Assembly: GCA_005784505.1 (NCBI GenBank) | Contig: VCAZ01000022.1 | Coordinates: forward strand, 1,405,695-1,469,694 | Reading direction: 5' to 3' | DNA length: 64,000 nt | From: Bagarius yarrelli | Lineage: Eukaryota > Chordata > Actinopteri > Siluriformes > Sisoridae | Shown: positions 45,670 to 52,862 of the stretch, piece by piece | Layout of the letters: the number at the start of each line of letters is the position of its first letter | Position numbering within the stretch: position 1 is the first letter of the stretch | Position numbers and translations under genes: made by a program | The notes under the pieces: model-generated | Told to the model about the DNA's origin: nothing | Database searches by the model: none | The model's input: the letters and a program-made list of their open reading frames with translations, nothing else

Positions 45670-46597
45670 CTGTATTAATAGTCAAATAGCTGATGACTTA
45701 CGATTTGTATGGTTTGGGTGTTGGACCGCTCATGGGTGCCATTGTTGGGCCCCTCAGCAAAGCCCTTAACCTAAAATTCATTTCTACTTGCAACACTCCG
45801 GAATATGATGGGAAAAAATGTTAATACTATAATAGAAGGTTAGGGACACAAATTAGCATTAGAATTAAAAAAACCTGCAAAAAACTTGCTAGTCTTTAAA
45901 GGTATTAAAAGGACATAAAACTCGCGTCTTTATATTCTTTCGCATCCTGTGCTCTTTGTCGACAGGAGGGAGCCTTTCTAGTGCGCGACTGCTCCAGGAA
46001 CACTACAGAGGAGCCCTACGTCCTGGCCATATTTCACAACAATCGAGTGTTCAACCTGCAGATACGATTTTGTAATGAGTCCAGCAAATACATACTTGGG
46101 ACCAAAATCAAGACCAATGATGTAAGTGGCGTTATGGGGGTCAGGATCCCTGACCTCACCAAAGTCTACATCCCAAAACACTCCTACAGACGGATTAAAA
46201 TGGATAAACTCTTCAAAATGGCATTCATATGTAGAGACCATTATGCTTGCATGATGCTACCACTTCCTATATTTAGGCCCTGTTCTAATACCTGCACTTG
46301 CACCCTTGTGCCCCTCATTTACGCGTTCCCGCTTCAATTTTATTATTGACTATTAATTAATATATGTAATATAGGCATGTGTGTTACATAATATGTGCGT
46401 TTGTTCAATCCTGACCTTCTATTTGTTGCTTTGTCTTGCAGGTGTTCGACTCGGTGGCTGAGATCATTAAATTCCACTCCATATTTCCCATCTTGCTTAT
46501 CGACGGACGAAACCCGTCAGCCACGTTCACTCAGAGGAGACAGTGTGTCCTCATGTATCCCATTACAGCCAAGGACATGACACAACTTCTGAGCTAA
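39083..46597 (+). CDS. clnk: Cytokine-dependent hematopoietic cell linker (SLP-76 family adaptor), 17 exons found
   Basis: Cytosolic adaptor of the SLP-76/BLNK/CLNK family, which links immune-receptor tyrosine kinases to SH3/SH2 effectors. Exons joined in phase: 39083-39176, 40670-40703, 40850-40881, 40995-41109, 42118-42164, 42268-42310, 42394-42456, 42571-42605, 42695-42714, 44433-44463, 44608-44629, 44705-44768, 45028-45056, 45130-45245, 45501-45578, 45966-46121, 46442-46597. They give about 377 residues with no internal stop (human CLNK about 428), so the N-terminal exon(s) and start codon are missing. Features: acidic tyrosine motif DEEDYHVPEE, proline-rich TPPRLPKQP, the SH3-binding RxxK-type motif INRDLKPGRR (SLP-76 has a similar Gads-binding site), and a C-terminal SH2 domain from EWYVG through FLVRDCS (phosphotyrosine-binding Arg) to LLIDGR. 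EEPYVLAIF is closer to CLNK than to SLP-76 or BLNK. The position between hs3st1 and znf518b matches human CLNK. The SH2 exons are firm; the short exons rest on splice signals and phase. Confidence 0.82.
40030..40525. repeat. GA-rich purine tract in clnk intron
   Basis: About 490 bp almost free of pyrimidine runs, made of GAGA, GACAGGGACAAAGAGAGAG and similar imperfect units. Long minus-strand frames here are low-complexity Leu/Ser artefacts. Confidence 0.9.
40670..40703 (+). CDS. clnk: clnk exon
   Basis: Acceptor TTTTGTTTTCCAG; donor AACG|GTATCA running directly into (CA)n. Encodes HNTGWTTFTDN, phase 0 in and phase 1 out, joining the next exon to form an Asp codon. Confidence 0.6.
40850..40881 (+). 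CDS. clnk: clnk exon
   Basis: Acceptor GAAATACAG after a (TG)n tract; strong donor CATG|GTAAGT. Encodes CTLQVSPLNM after the split Asp codon, phase 1 in and phase 0 out. Confidence 0.6.
40995..41109 (+). CDS. clnk: clnk exon with acidic tyrosine motif
   Basis: Acceptor CACCAATCAG; donor CACAG|GTAACA (a second GTAACA follows 7 bases later). Open in phase for 38 codons, including LVYHGDLDEEDYHVPEEPVV. DEEDYHVPEE is a plausible kinase/SH2 motif, as in the acidic tyrosine sites of SLP-76. Confidence 0.75.
41110..42117 (+). other. clnk intron
   Basis: Contains a (CA)n tract (41154-41171), a hAT-like terminal fragment (41350), a (TAA)n patch (41922-41957) and otherwise unique AT-rich DNA. No extra exon needed or seen. 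Confidence 0.5.
41350..41410 (+). mobile_element. hAT-like transposon end fragment
   Basis: CAGGGGGTCCCTTAACTTTA followed by TCTGTGAGGGCCAAATCAT resembles the terminal inverted repeat and subterminal part of hAT elements (CAGGGGTCCCCAAAC, GTGAGGGCCACAT). The opposite end was not found. Confidence 0.4.
42118..42164 (+). CDS. clnk: clnk exon
   Basis: Acceptor GTGTTGTAG; strong donor CAAG|GTGAGT. Basic peptide NRPRKEKPFHDKGFK after a split Asp codon; phase 1 in, phase 0 out. Confidence 0.72.
42268..42310 (+). CDS. clnk: clnk exon, proline-rich
   Basis: Acceptor GTGTATAG directly follows a (GT)n tract; donor TTAG|GTAATC. Encodes NILDTPPRLPKQPL, a typical SH3-ligand stretch; phase 0 in, phase 1 out. 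Confidence 0.75.
42394..42456 (+). CDS. clnk: clnk exon with RxxK motif
   Basis: Acceptor CTTAAACAG; donor GCAG|GTCTCT (weak consensus). Encodes SPAPIINRDLKPGRRQKVTA after a split Gly codon. PAPxxxRxxKP resembles the SLP-76 motif bound by the C-terminal SH3 of Gads/Grb2. Phase 1 in, phase 1 out. Confidence 0.78.
42571..42605 (+). CDS. clnk: clnk exon
   Basis: Acceptor TTTTTTTTTTGCTGCAG is strong; donor AACG|GTGAAC. Encodes RRLQTFASNET; phase 1 in, phase 0 out. Confidence 0.7.
42695..42714 (+). CDS. clnk: clnk micro-exon (20 bp)
   Basis: Acceptor TTTCGTTTTTCCAG is strong; donor CGAG|GTAATC. Encodes TTSIPP and two bases of a Ser codon completed 1.7 kb downstream by the exon at 44433. Phase 0 in, phase 2 out. 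The exact phase fit across the long intron supports it. Confidence 0.6.
42938..43095 (+). mobile_element. SINE (family A) in clnk intron
   Basis: AAGTGGTAGCCCAGTGGTTA, GGTGTTGGACTGCTAATTGT, GGGTTCAATTCCCAACAGCA, with a decayed middle and tail (TTGCTTTGGAT, TTTGCCAAATTACAGAAATG). A (CA)n tract and (TAA)n patch follow. Confidence 0.75.
43281..43405 (-). mobile_element. SINE (family A), inverted, in clnk intron
   Basis: TACATTTACACCATTTGGCA, ACTTACATTTATC, GGGGGTTAAGGACCTTGCTC, AGGGGCCCAACGGTGGCA, GGTGGTGCTTGGACTCGAAC. It is inverted relative to the copy at 42938. Confidence 0.75.
43497..43650 (-). mobile_element. SINE (family A), inverted, in clnk intron
   Basis: TTTGGTAGACACCCTAATCC, AGTTAAGGGCCTTGCTCAGG, GGCCCAACAGTGGCAGATTG, GTGTTGCTGGGAATTGAACC. 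Same orientation as the neighbour at 43281. Confidence 0.75.
43832..44057. repeat. Microsatellites in clnk intron
   Basis: (GT)n at 43838-43867 and (CA)n at 44017-44057, with more CA-rich DNA up to 44400. Confidence 0.9.
44433..44463 (+). CDS. clnk: clnk exon with tandem acceptor
   Basis: Acceptor TTTCTTGCTCAG|CAG is a NAGNAG site, so the exon may start at 44433 or 44436. Donor GATC|GTGAGT. Encodes SGASLSESEI. One base in completes a Ser codon; phase 0 out. Confidence 0.68.
44608..44629 (+). CDS. clnk: clnk micro-exon (22 bp)
   Basis: Acceptor TATATTCCACAG; donor ACAG|GTATGG. Encodes QINSRLT and one base of an Asp codon. Phase 0 in, phase 1 out. Confidence 0.62.
44705..44768 (+). CDS. clnk: clnk exon
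   Basis: Acceptor CCTCCTTTACAG; donor TGAG|GTATCA. Only one of the three frames is open through the exon, and it is the one that fits its neighbours: LRIGTCYRHSLDLESHEQEL. Phase 1 in, phase 2 out. Confidence 0.7.
45028..45056 (+). CDS. clnk: clnk micro-exon (29 bp) with GT-repeat donor
   Basis: Acceptor with a long T-tract, CTTCCCTAAAG; the donor AGGAG|GTGTGTGTGT is the start of a (GT)n array. Encodes YMIDGSAEG. Phase 2 in, phase 1 out. Confidence 0.6.
45130..45245 (+). CDS. clnk: clnk exon upstream of the SH2 domain
   Basis: Acceptor TTTGTTTATCAG; donor GGAG|GTAACA running into (CA)n. Encodes 38 residues including VVDFTVGSGRQMHHEW and SYTGHSKPVE. Phase 1 in, phase 0 out. Confidence 0.75.
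45249..45412. repeat. (CA)n and (GA)n in clnk intron
   Basis: (CA)n at about 45249-45285 starts 3 bases after a splice donor; (GA)n-rich DNA spans 45316-45412. Confidence 0.92.
45501..45578 (+). CDS. clnk: clnk exon, start of SH2 domain
   Basis: Acceptor TTCTGTTTCAG; donor CCGG|GTAACA running into (CA)n. Encodes EWYVGSFSRVEAEHALHLVN, the first helix region of the SH2 domain (family consensus EWYxGxxxRxxAExAL). Phase 0 in and out. Confidence 0.92.
45582..45667. repeat. (CA)n microsatellite after clnk donor
   Basis: About 86 bp of CA units with a single CAA break, starting 3 bases after the donor at 45579. Confidence 0.95.
45710..45772 (+). mobile_element. SINE fragment (family A) in clnk intron
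   Basis: GGTGTTGGACCGCTCATGGG joins directly to GCCATTGTTGGGCCCCTCAG and CCCTTAACC, an internally deleted copy. Confidence 0.65.
45966..46121 (+). CDS. clnk: clnk exon, SH2 core
   Basis: Acceptor TTGTCGACAG; strong donor TGAT|GTAAGT. 52 codons, phase 0 in and out. FLVRDCS carries the invariant phosphotyrosine-binding Arg; EEPYVLAIF, VFNLQIRF and KYILGTK are central SH2 strands shared with CLNK. Confidence 0.95.
46442..46597 (+). CDS. clnk: clnk last exon, end of SH2 domain
   Basis: Acceptor TTGCTTTGTCTTGCAG. FDSVAEIIKFHSIFPILLID is the classic SH2 C-terminal helix and final strand; QCVLMYPI follows and the frame ends at TAA. 52 codons including stop. Confidence 0.95.
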   Translation: MFDSVAEIIKFHSIFPILLIDGRNPSATFTQRRQCVLMYPITAKDMTQLLS

Positions 46598-46625
46598 AGA
46601 ACTGAATAAAAGACGACAAAATAAA
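46598..46625 (+). terminator. clnk polyadenylation signals
   Basis: AATAAA at 46605-46610, only 7 bases past the stop codon, and again at 46620-46625. Further AATAAA copies occur near 46668 and 46761. The second or a later signal is more likely to be used. Confidence 0.45.
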
Positions 46626-47428
46626 GCAAACATAGAGACTAAATATGCTTCAGTCTAGATTAAATACAATAAAAATACACAAAATATAATAAAACACTTA
46701 CTGACACACACAATATAAATACTTTAAAAAATATATATATATAATCACACAGTAAATGTATAATAAAAATATTGGGAAAGATTATGAATAATTTTTTCTT
46801 CTTGAGAAGCTGAAGGATTTTTTTTATTTCTATGACTAGAGCGACGTAAATTAAAGAAATTGATTGAAAAGAAAGGAAGTGTTGAGTCACACCGCTGATT
46901 GATTAGCTAATTATGATTGGCCAACATTCCTCCTGTTGCAAAAAATGCATGAAAATGACTGAAATTGGGGAGTAAGTGCACCAAAAAAAAAAAAAAAGGG
47001 TCTTTGAGAATTATAACAAAACCTAAATGATCTAAGCAGGTGTAAGTCTGCCAGAAAAGTGGATCCTTCCAATGTTCTACCTAATGAAGTGGACCAACAT
47101 AATTTTATAACCATGTTTTATATATCAGCCATAACATTTATATAAGTAAATAACCTTGTGACATCGCAATGGCACCTGTGGAGGGGTGGGATAGATCAGT
47201 TTTTGGCGCTCATCTGTTGGAAGGAGGTTTGAAGCGGTGGAATTTATTGGATTTACTGGATGTATTTGTAATGACTTAGTGCCTTAGCAGCCGTCAACAT
47301 TGCAGCACGTCGCTGGTTATATCCTGGACTGGACATATAAATGCATTGGGGAAAAAAAATCTATTAATAAAATACATAAATTTATCTGTAGTTTGCGCCT
47401 CACTTGATGGATCTACACTTCTGATTGG

Positions 47429-47446
47429 GTGAAGCTGCAGCTTCAC
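47429..47446. repeat. 18-bp perfect palindrome
   Basis: GTGAAGCTGCAGCTTCAC reads the same on both strands. It sits in a repeat-free patch with a CTGATTGGG (inverted CCAAT-like) site just upstream. Confidence 0.6.
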
Positions 47447-47870
47447 ACGGTCCATTTGTTTCAGACTCTCATTGTGTGAGGAATATTTATGGAAGGATTA
47501 TTCAGTATCACTTCCTGGAAAAGATCAGACATTAAAGCTTTCTAAAATAGAAAAATGTTTTAATTTTAACATTAATTAGCGTTTAATTGGCTTAGTTTCT
47601 TTTAGTAAGCTGTTTGTATACTTATATCTAACTAAGTAATAGTAAGTATTCTAATAGTTAAAAGAAGTAGGCATGCTTATAGTTCACATTTTTAGTCTAA
47701 TTAAATAAATACTGAATAAAATTATACTACAGGTTACTTTTCTTATACTGACAAAAGGTTTAGGTATATTTGTTACACTGGATTTAAAAAAAATGTTAAA
47801 TTTTTTCTACTATGTTTACACCTAAAAAACTTTTATTAAATAAAAAGTAGACTAGTATGAGTCTACAGGC

Positions 47871-47948
47871 AGCGGTAGCTCAGTTGGTTAATTGTTGCTT
47901 GTAGAATTGAGACCTGAAAACTGTCACTGTTGAGAAAAAACCCTTAAA
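47871..47948 (+). mobile_element. SINE head fragment (family A)
   Basis: CAGCGGTAGCTCAGTTGGTT (good box A), then AATTGAGACCTGAAAACTGT and CACTGTTGAG..CCCTTAA, strongly decayed. Confidence 0.5.
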
Positions 47949-49478
47949 ACATGGCTGACACTGTGAAAAGTCTCTGACTTCCTAAAATAGAAAAAAAAAT
48001 ACAAAACAGTAAGACTTTATGTATTAGTGTAAAGTGAAAAGCCACCCATTAAATCTCTAAATACAACAAACTTAAATAGAACTTAAATAAATAAATAAAA
48101 CTATTTTTATGTTAAAATAGTACATAAATTATTGTAAACTCATTACAAAAAGCTGACATGGGATTTACACTTCAACAAAAAAAAAGTTTCCTTAAAATCA
48201 ACTCCAAGTAGACTTTTTTTAAAATAGACATGAAGAGTTATAACTGGAACGGGAGGACTTTCACACACTCCTAATGCTATTTTTGTGCATCACAATCAGG
48301 GATAAAACAGAAAAAGTGACTTTTTATTAAACTTAATCAGTCATTTATTACTATTTATACTGCAGACGACTGTGCAGGAAAAAAAACAAGGACTGATACG
48401 AAAACATCTGGTAAAAAGGCACTATAACAGACACACTGTTGATTAGAATTGGCATATGGTATTGAAATCAATGGAGCAAAACACTGAGGATTTGAGCTTA
48501 AAAAAAAATAAGGAACAGAATTTATTCATAAAAAAAAATAAAAATAAAAAAATAAATCCAAGGCAATTAAACATTCCAGTACTTTCACATACATTGAAAT
48601 TTTCCACAGTCAAATAAACATAAATAATAATAATAAAAAAAATAAACAACACAATACAAACTACATACACATTTGTGGTCTACATCACGAGCAATAACTG
48701 ATGATTCCACCCGCAATAAAAATGTTACTGGAAAAAATGTGCCACTAAAATCTACTAGTTAAAAGGAGTTTTTACGGAAATCGTGGTCAAACTGCACGGC
48801 TGGAATTGTGGTGAATCTTTTAAACAAAACCTAGCGACATTATGTGAGAGGCAGGTTTAAACAGTGGTGTGGGCAACATATAAAGACTGAATTAAATCCC
48901 ATACGAACCTATAACGTAGTGGTGGCCTTATGCTGGCTACCAATCGATCAATTTCGCTGCACTGAACACTTTCAAATCGAGGTTTTTAAATGGCGTTACA
49001 CAGTTTCACACTTACATAAAACTTTTGGGAAAAATATAAAAAAATAAATAAATATCGTTTCTATGTTTAATCTTCATTTTTAAATATTCAATAGCGACCG
49101 ATCAGAATTTTTCCATGTGTTTGAACTTGTCAAGTTCTTGGGTCAAATGTAGAAAAACTGTCTTTATACAAAAATCTCATTTATATACACCCAGAAAAGT
49201 TTTTTTTTTTGTCTACAAATATTAACAGGCTACTCTGGATTTACCCCAGGTTAGCATTTCGAAACCGTTACGGAGATTTTAAAGTACATTAAGCAACAAC
49301 AAATTAATGTCATCAAGAGTTCCCCATTAAAACACCTGGGTAATACTTCGAAAAATACTGCTTAAAATATACTCTCCTTGTATTTCTAAATCCCCCTCAG
49401 AGATTGTCCGTCCTAACGCAGAACCTATTTATCTTCCAAGGGTTTCCAGGTGACCAGGGTTAACCAGGGTTGTTGTAT

Positions 49479-52400
49479 TTATTTTGTCACAGCACTGTTT
49501 TTTTCAGCGACACCTTTCAGAAGAAGCTCTGTGACTTGATACGTCTGTCCCTGGACTTTTTTTAGTGTCATTTTAACCGAAGGACATGTCCTCACAGGGT
49601 TGGGCAGGATGTTTCCTTCCTGATCACACAAGTCAGGAGTTAAGTTTCGACAGAAGGAAGTCTGTCCTTCCATGCTGACCATCTGGACTAGTGGATTTGG
49701 ATGGTTTAGAACTACTACAGGTTGATTTGGTTCTGGACATTTAACTAGTTGATCATCTTTTAAAGGCAGCAAGCTCATTTCGTCAATCGTACCTTTCCTT
49801 AACGACTGCTGGTCTTTGTTAGACTTGCATTTTTTAGTCCCTCTCCTTTCTTTTTTGCCTTTTTTGTTTGTGGGTGGTTGATCAATGCACATAAGGTCCA
49901 TTCCATCATCCTGTGTAGTTTTAGTTTCAGAGTGTTTTCTTTTTAAAATGAGCTTAATTGTCTGTTCGTTAGAGTTTTGCAGGTTTGACATGCAGCAGAC
50001 GACAGGACGAGCAGTTATGCTTTCCTCACCATCTCGGTTTTTTTTATCTGCAGATTCCGAAAGGGAAGAAAAATCCAAGGTTGACATTCTCATCAAAGTT
50101 ACCCGGGGGTTCATGTATGAACTGAGAGGGCTGTCAATCTGGGTAAGCAAACTCTTCTCCGATTCCAGCTGTCTTTTGTCTGTTTTTCCAGGTTGTGTGG
50201 AATTATCACTCTTGTATACTGCGGAACTGTTCGTACTAGGCGCTGTATCTGTCTGTAGTGCATCAGTTGAGGAGCTACAAAGTTGTGTTACAATCGTATC
50301 CTGCTTATCTTTAGCATAGGTTTTCTCTGTCATGGTGTTCAGATTATCTGTCACTGTATCCTCGAGTTCCTTGGGTTCTTCTAAAATATTATCCTTTTTC
50401 ACAGCAGGTTGACCAGCATTCTGAACACAGTCAGTCAACAGTCTGGTTTCTTCTTCTGTTTTTACGGTAGGTCTACAGACTCTTGGGTTGTCCGAGTTGT
50501 TCAGGTTTTCGTTTGATCCTGAAGGTACAGATATCTGGGCATCTTTTTTGCTGTGAAAATGGTTTAGAGAATCTTGAGAAATTGGGCACAGTGAAAAAAC
50601 AGACGAAATCACAGGGAGTCCTTGATAGCCTAATTCTGCATCTTCTTTTTTGTTTGTTGGTGGTTTTGCAGCTGTAAGCTTATATTGATAACTTCCAGTT
50701 GTACCGTTCTTGTTACTTGCATGTGGAGAAATGTTTTTGACTGGGCAGCGCATACGAGACAACGGCTTCACAGGTTTTGGCACAACATTTTTTTGTTTGG
50801 CACATAATTGTCGCATATTCTTGCCTGATTCTACAGGATTAGACACCACTGAACTTGAAACATCTTGGGACAAATTAATTGAAGATTTTGGTCCTTGTGT
50901 CCCATTAGTCCTGGAACAAAATGTTTTCTCTTTCACATCAGTTTCATTTTTTACATTCCCTTTGACCTCTTCTAAAAGTTTCTTTAGATGGCATTGCTGA
51001 ACCAGGTGCTCAGGAATGGCATTTGCCTTCGCAGTGTCAATTTCCTGGTTCGTGTTCACTGGCTGATTACCGTCTGTAGTAACTGTACATTTAAAAGAAA
51101 GTCTGCTTTGTGTAGAAGTTACATGAGCGCTGTTGGAGTCCCTCGTTTGAGGTCCGGGAAGCTGTTGTGGTACTAGCCGCAGCTCCAATTCACGTGTGCC
51201 ATTGACAGTTTTTACCTCCACCAATTCAACAAGGCAACCAGCTGGGATGGTGATCTCTTCAGGACAGGATACTGTTAAAGGTTTGTTGTGTTGTATGGGC
51301 TGGTTTAAAGGTGCTAGCAATTCCACTTGAACATTGGATCGAGGAGGGTCCGTCAAGGGTCTGTCGTGTGGACTGGGACAGTTTAAGGGTGCCAAAAATC
51401 TTACATCTCCAACAGGTTTCGTACTTGACTTAACAGTTAAAGGTGGTGCTCTTAGAAGAATATTGGGTCTTGTCTTGTTTTTTCCAGTCATCAGAGCCGC
51501 ATGCTTTGTAAACGGTGTTTCCTGTCTAAATCGTTCGACAGGAACAGTGGGATTTAATGCAGATGGTACTGACCGCTGTAACACGTGTGCCGCTGAAATA
51601 TTTTGTACAACCCCAGAATTAACTGACTTTTGTGTTGGAGTTACTGGAACTTCATGTTGGTTGTTGAGAAGTGTCCTACGATGGTTATTATTACTAACTG
51701 GAAGTCCAACTGTGGTTCCTACCACTTGGCTCTGAAGCGGTGGCTTTTGCTGAACTGAACGATCTCCACAGACGCCAACATGAACTCTGGGAAGTGCACT
51801 AGTTACAGGAGAATTTTCCAAGCATATTTTATCCCCCTTTTTTTTTAAGTATTCCATTGCTGTACCTACAGTTGGACTGGCTTCTTTAGCAGTGGCATAC
51901 GATGAATTAACAAGTCCTTGTGTAACTTTACATTCTGTATGGGTAGAACTTGTCACAATGTAGGGTTGAGGCTTATTGATAGGTAGACCACAAGTTATAC
52001 TTGTAACATGATGTGATAAACTAGGTGTTGTTTGACCAGCACTAGAAAGACAACTGGACACAGTTCCTTCTGAATGGCTCACAAAATTCACAGCATGTGA
52101 AGGTCCAGCCAAAGTTCTCGGGACAGGCAGGCACTGAACCTTGACGGCTTCCATTTTTTTAGTTGCAATGTTTGCATCAGCAGAATTCCCGTGTATCCTC
52201 TGAATGTGTTTTACCATGTAGTCCCTCCTGACTGCTCCGTACGAACACCAATTGCACTTGTAAGGAAACGAGCCTTTGTGCTTAACGAGATGCCGTTGAG
52301 ATTCGACTCTGGAGTATGAAACGTGGTGGCAGATACTACAGGAAAAGGTCATTTCTTTATGTTGAGCCACGTGCCTTTCAAATAGCGCAGCGTCTTTGGT

Positions 52401-52517
52401 CGAAAAGCGGCATTTCTCACAACACAGACGCTCACTGACATTCTTGGGTGCCTCTTTTATCTTCTCCGTCTTTTCAAGAAACAAAATGAAATTTTGTTGC
52501 AAGCCACTTGTATTCAT
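49479..52517 (-). CDS. znf518b: Zinc finger protein 518B
   Basis: Nuclear C2H2 zinc-finger protein; human ZNF518B is reported as a partner of the repressive methyltransferases G9A/EHMT2 and EZH2. The 1012-residue product (human about 1074) is encoded in one exon. Three tandem fingers sit near the N-terminus, residues counted from the ATG at 52517: about 33-53 (CEKCRFSTKD...H..QH), 60-80 (CSICHHVSYS...HLVKH) and 88-109 (CNWCSYGAVRRDYMVKH, second His after a four-residue gap). They align well with human ZNF518B (CRFSTKD, QRHLVKH, YGAIRNDYIVKH). A second conserved block near 420-480 reads CLVELVEVKTVNGTRELEL, matching the human PANCLAQLIDVKVVNGTQ region. A basic nuclear-localisation-like cluster KKGKKERRGTKKCKS lies near 882-898. 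The rest is Ser/Thr/Asn-rich and probably disordered. The first in-frame ATG after the acceptor is used, with A at -3; the frame stays open upstream to a stop at about 52629 but without ATG. ZNF518A is the paralogue; the clnk/wdr1 neighbours favour ZNF518B. Confidence 0.92.
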   Translation of the reverse strand: MNTSGLQQNFILFLEKTEKIKEAPKNVSERLCCEKCRFSTKDAALFERHVAQHKEMTFSCSICHHVSYSRVESQRHLVKHKGSFPYKCNWCSYGAVRRDYMVKHIQRIHGNSADANIATKKMEAVKVQCLPVPRTLAGPSHAVNFVSHSEGTVSSCLSSAGQTTPSLSHHVTSITCGLPINKPQPYIVTSSTHTECKVTQGLVNSSYATAKEASPTVGTAMEYLKKKGDKICLENSPVTSALPRVHVGVCGDRSVQQKPPLQSQVVGTTVGLPVSNNNHRRTLLNNQHEVPVTPTQKSVNSGVVQNISAAHVLQRSVPSALNPTVPVERFRQETPFTKHAALMTGKNKTRPNILLRAPPLTVKSSTKPVGDVRFLAPLNCPSPHDRPLTDPPRSNVQVELLAPLNQPIQHNKPLTVSCPEEITIPAGCLVELVEVKTVNGTRELELRLVPQQLPGPQTRDSNSAHVTSTQSRLSFKCTVTTDGNQPVNTNQEIDTAKANAIPEHLVQQCHLKKLLEEVKGNVKNETDVKEKTFCSRTNGTQGPKSSINLSQDVSSSVVSNPVESGKNMRQLCAKQKNVVPKPVKPLSRMRCPVKNISPHASNKNGTTGSYQYKLTAAKPPTNKKEDAELGYQGLPVISSVFSLCPISQDSLNHFHSKKDAQISVPSGSNENLNNSDNPRVCRPTVKTEEETRLLTDCVQNAGQPAVKKDNILEEPKELEDTVTDNLNTMTEKTYAKDKQDTIVTQLCSSSTDALQTDTAPSTNSSAVYKSDNSTQPGKTDKRQLESEKSLLTQIDSPLSSYMNPRVTLMRMSTLDFSSLSESADKKNRDGEESITARPVVCCMSNLQNSNEQTIKLILKRKHSETKTTQDDGMDLMCIDQPPTNKKGKKERRGTKKCKSNKDQQSLRKGTIDEMSLLPLKDDQLVKCPEPNQPVVVLNHPNPLVQMVSMEGQTSFCRNLTPDLCDQEGNILPNPVRTCPSVKMTLKKVQGQTYQVTELLLKGVAEKNSAVTK

Positions 52518-52621
52518 GGTTCGGGCTGTACGATATTCAGCAAAAACCAAAACACTTCTGCTGTCAGTTCTCTCAAGGCTGATGAATGATCCATTTGTGG
52601 GTGTACAAAGTGGTAACGCAC
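52518..52621 (-). other. znf518b 5' UTR part of the coding exon
   Basis: On the minus strand a strong pyrimidine tract and acceptor (TTTCTCTCTTTAATGTTTAG) end at 52622, so the exon starts at 52621 with about 104 bases before the ATG. Upstream non-coding exon(s) are expected at higher coordinates. Confidence 0.6.
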
Positions 52622-52691
52622 CTAAACATTAAAGAGAGAAAGAAAAAGGTCATTTTTGTAAAAGGTATTTAAGTATCTCAATTAAAATAAG

Positions 52692-52862
52692 TACATATTT
52701 ACACCCTCATCCAGGGCAATTTCATCCCATTTATACAACTGAGGTTCATCCCATTTATACAATTAGGGGTTAAGGGCCTTGCTCAGGGGCCCAACAGTGG
52801 TAGCTTGGTGGAGCTGGGAATCAAACCCAGTCCAACACCTTTACCATGAGCCACCACTTCCC
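52692..52862 (-). mobile_element. SINE (family A), inverted, with duplicated segment
   Basis: CTCATCCAGGGCAATTTCAT, then CATCCCATTTATACAACTGA and a near-repeat CATCCCATTTATACAATTAG, then GGGTTAAGGGCCTTGCTCAG, GGGCCCAACAGTGGTAGC and head AACACCTTTACCATGAGCCA. It lies in the inferred znf518b 5' intron. Confidence 0.75.

Larger units (their letters stand above)
46626..49478. other. Intergenic DNA and probable znf518b 3' UTR
   Basis: clnk (+) and znf518b (-) converge here. The sequence is AT-rich with many A/T runs (48480-48660). Minus-strand AATAAA signals occur at 48323-48328 and elsewhere, so the znf518b 3' UTR may reach about 48.3 kb. One SINE fragment and an 18-bp palindrome are listed separately. 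No other gene seen. Confidence 0.45.

Noticed and set aside
45141..45689. A 182-codon plus-strand open frame
   Set aside because: It reads through two real clnk exons and the (CA)n/(GA)n introns between them; splice sites and phase show separate exons.
49885..51735. Open frames on the plus strand opposite znf518b (about 60-144 codons)
   Set aside because: They are shadows of the long minus-strand coding exon with no similarity of their own.
52518..52550. An N-terminal extension of znf518b by 11 residues
   Set aside because: The codon at its start is TTG, not ATG; the first in-frame ATG is at 52517 with a good context.
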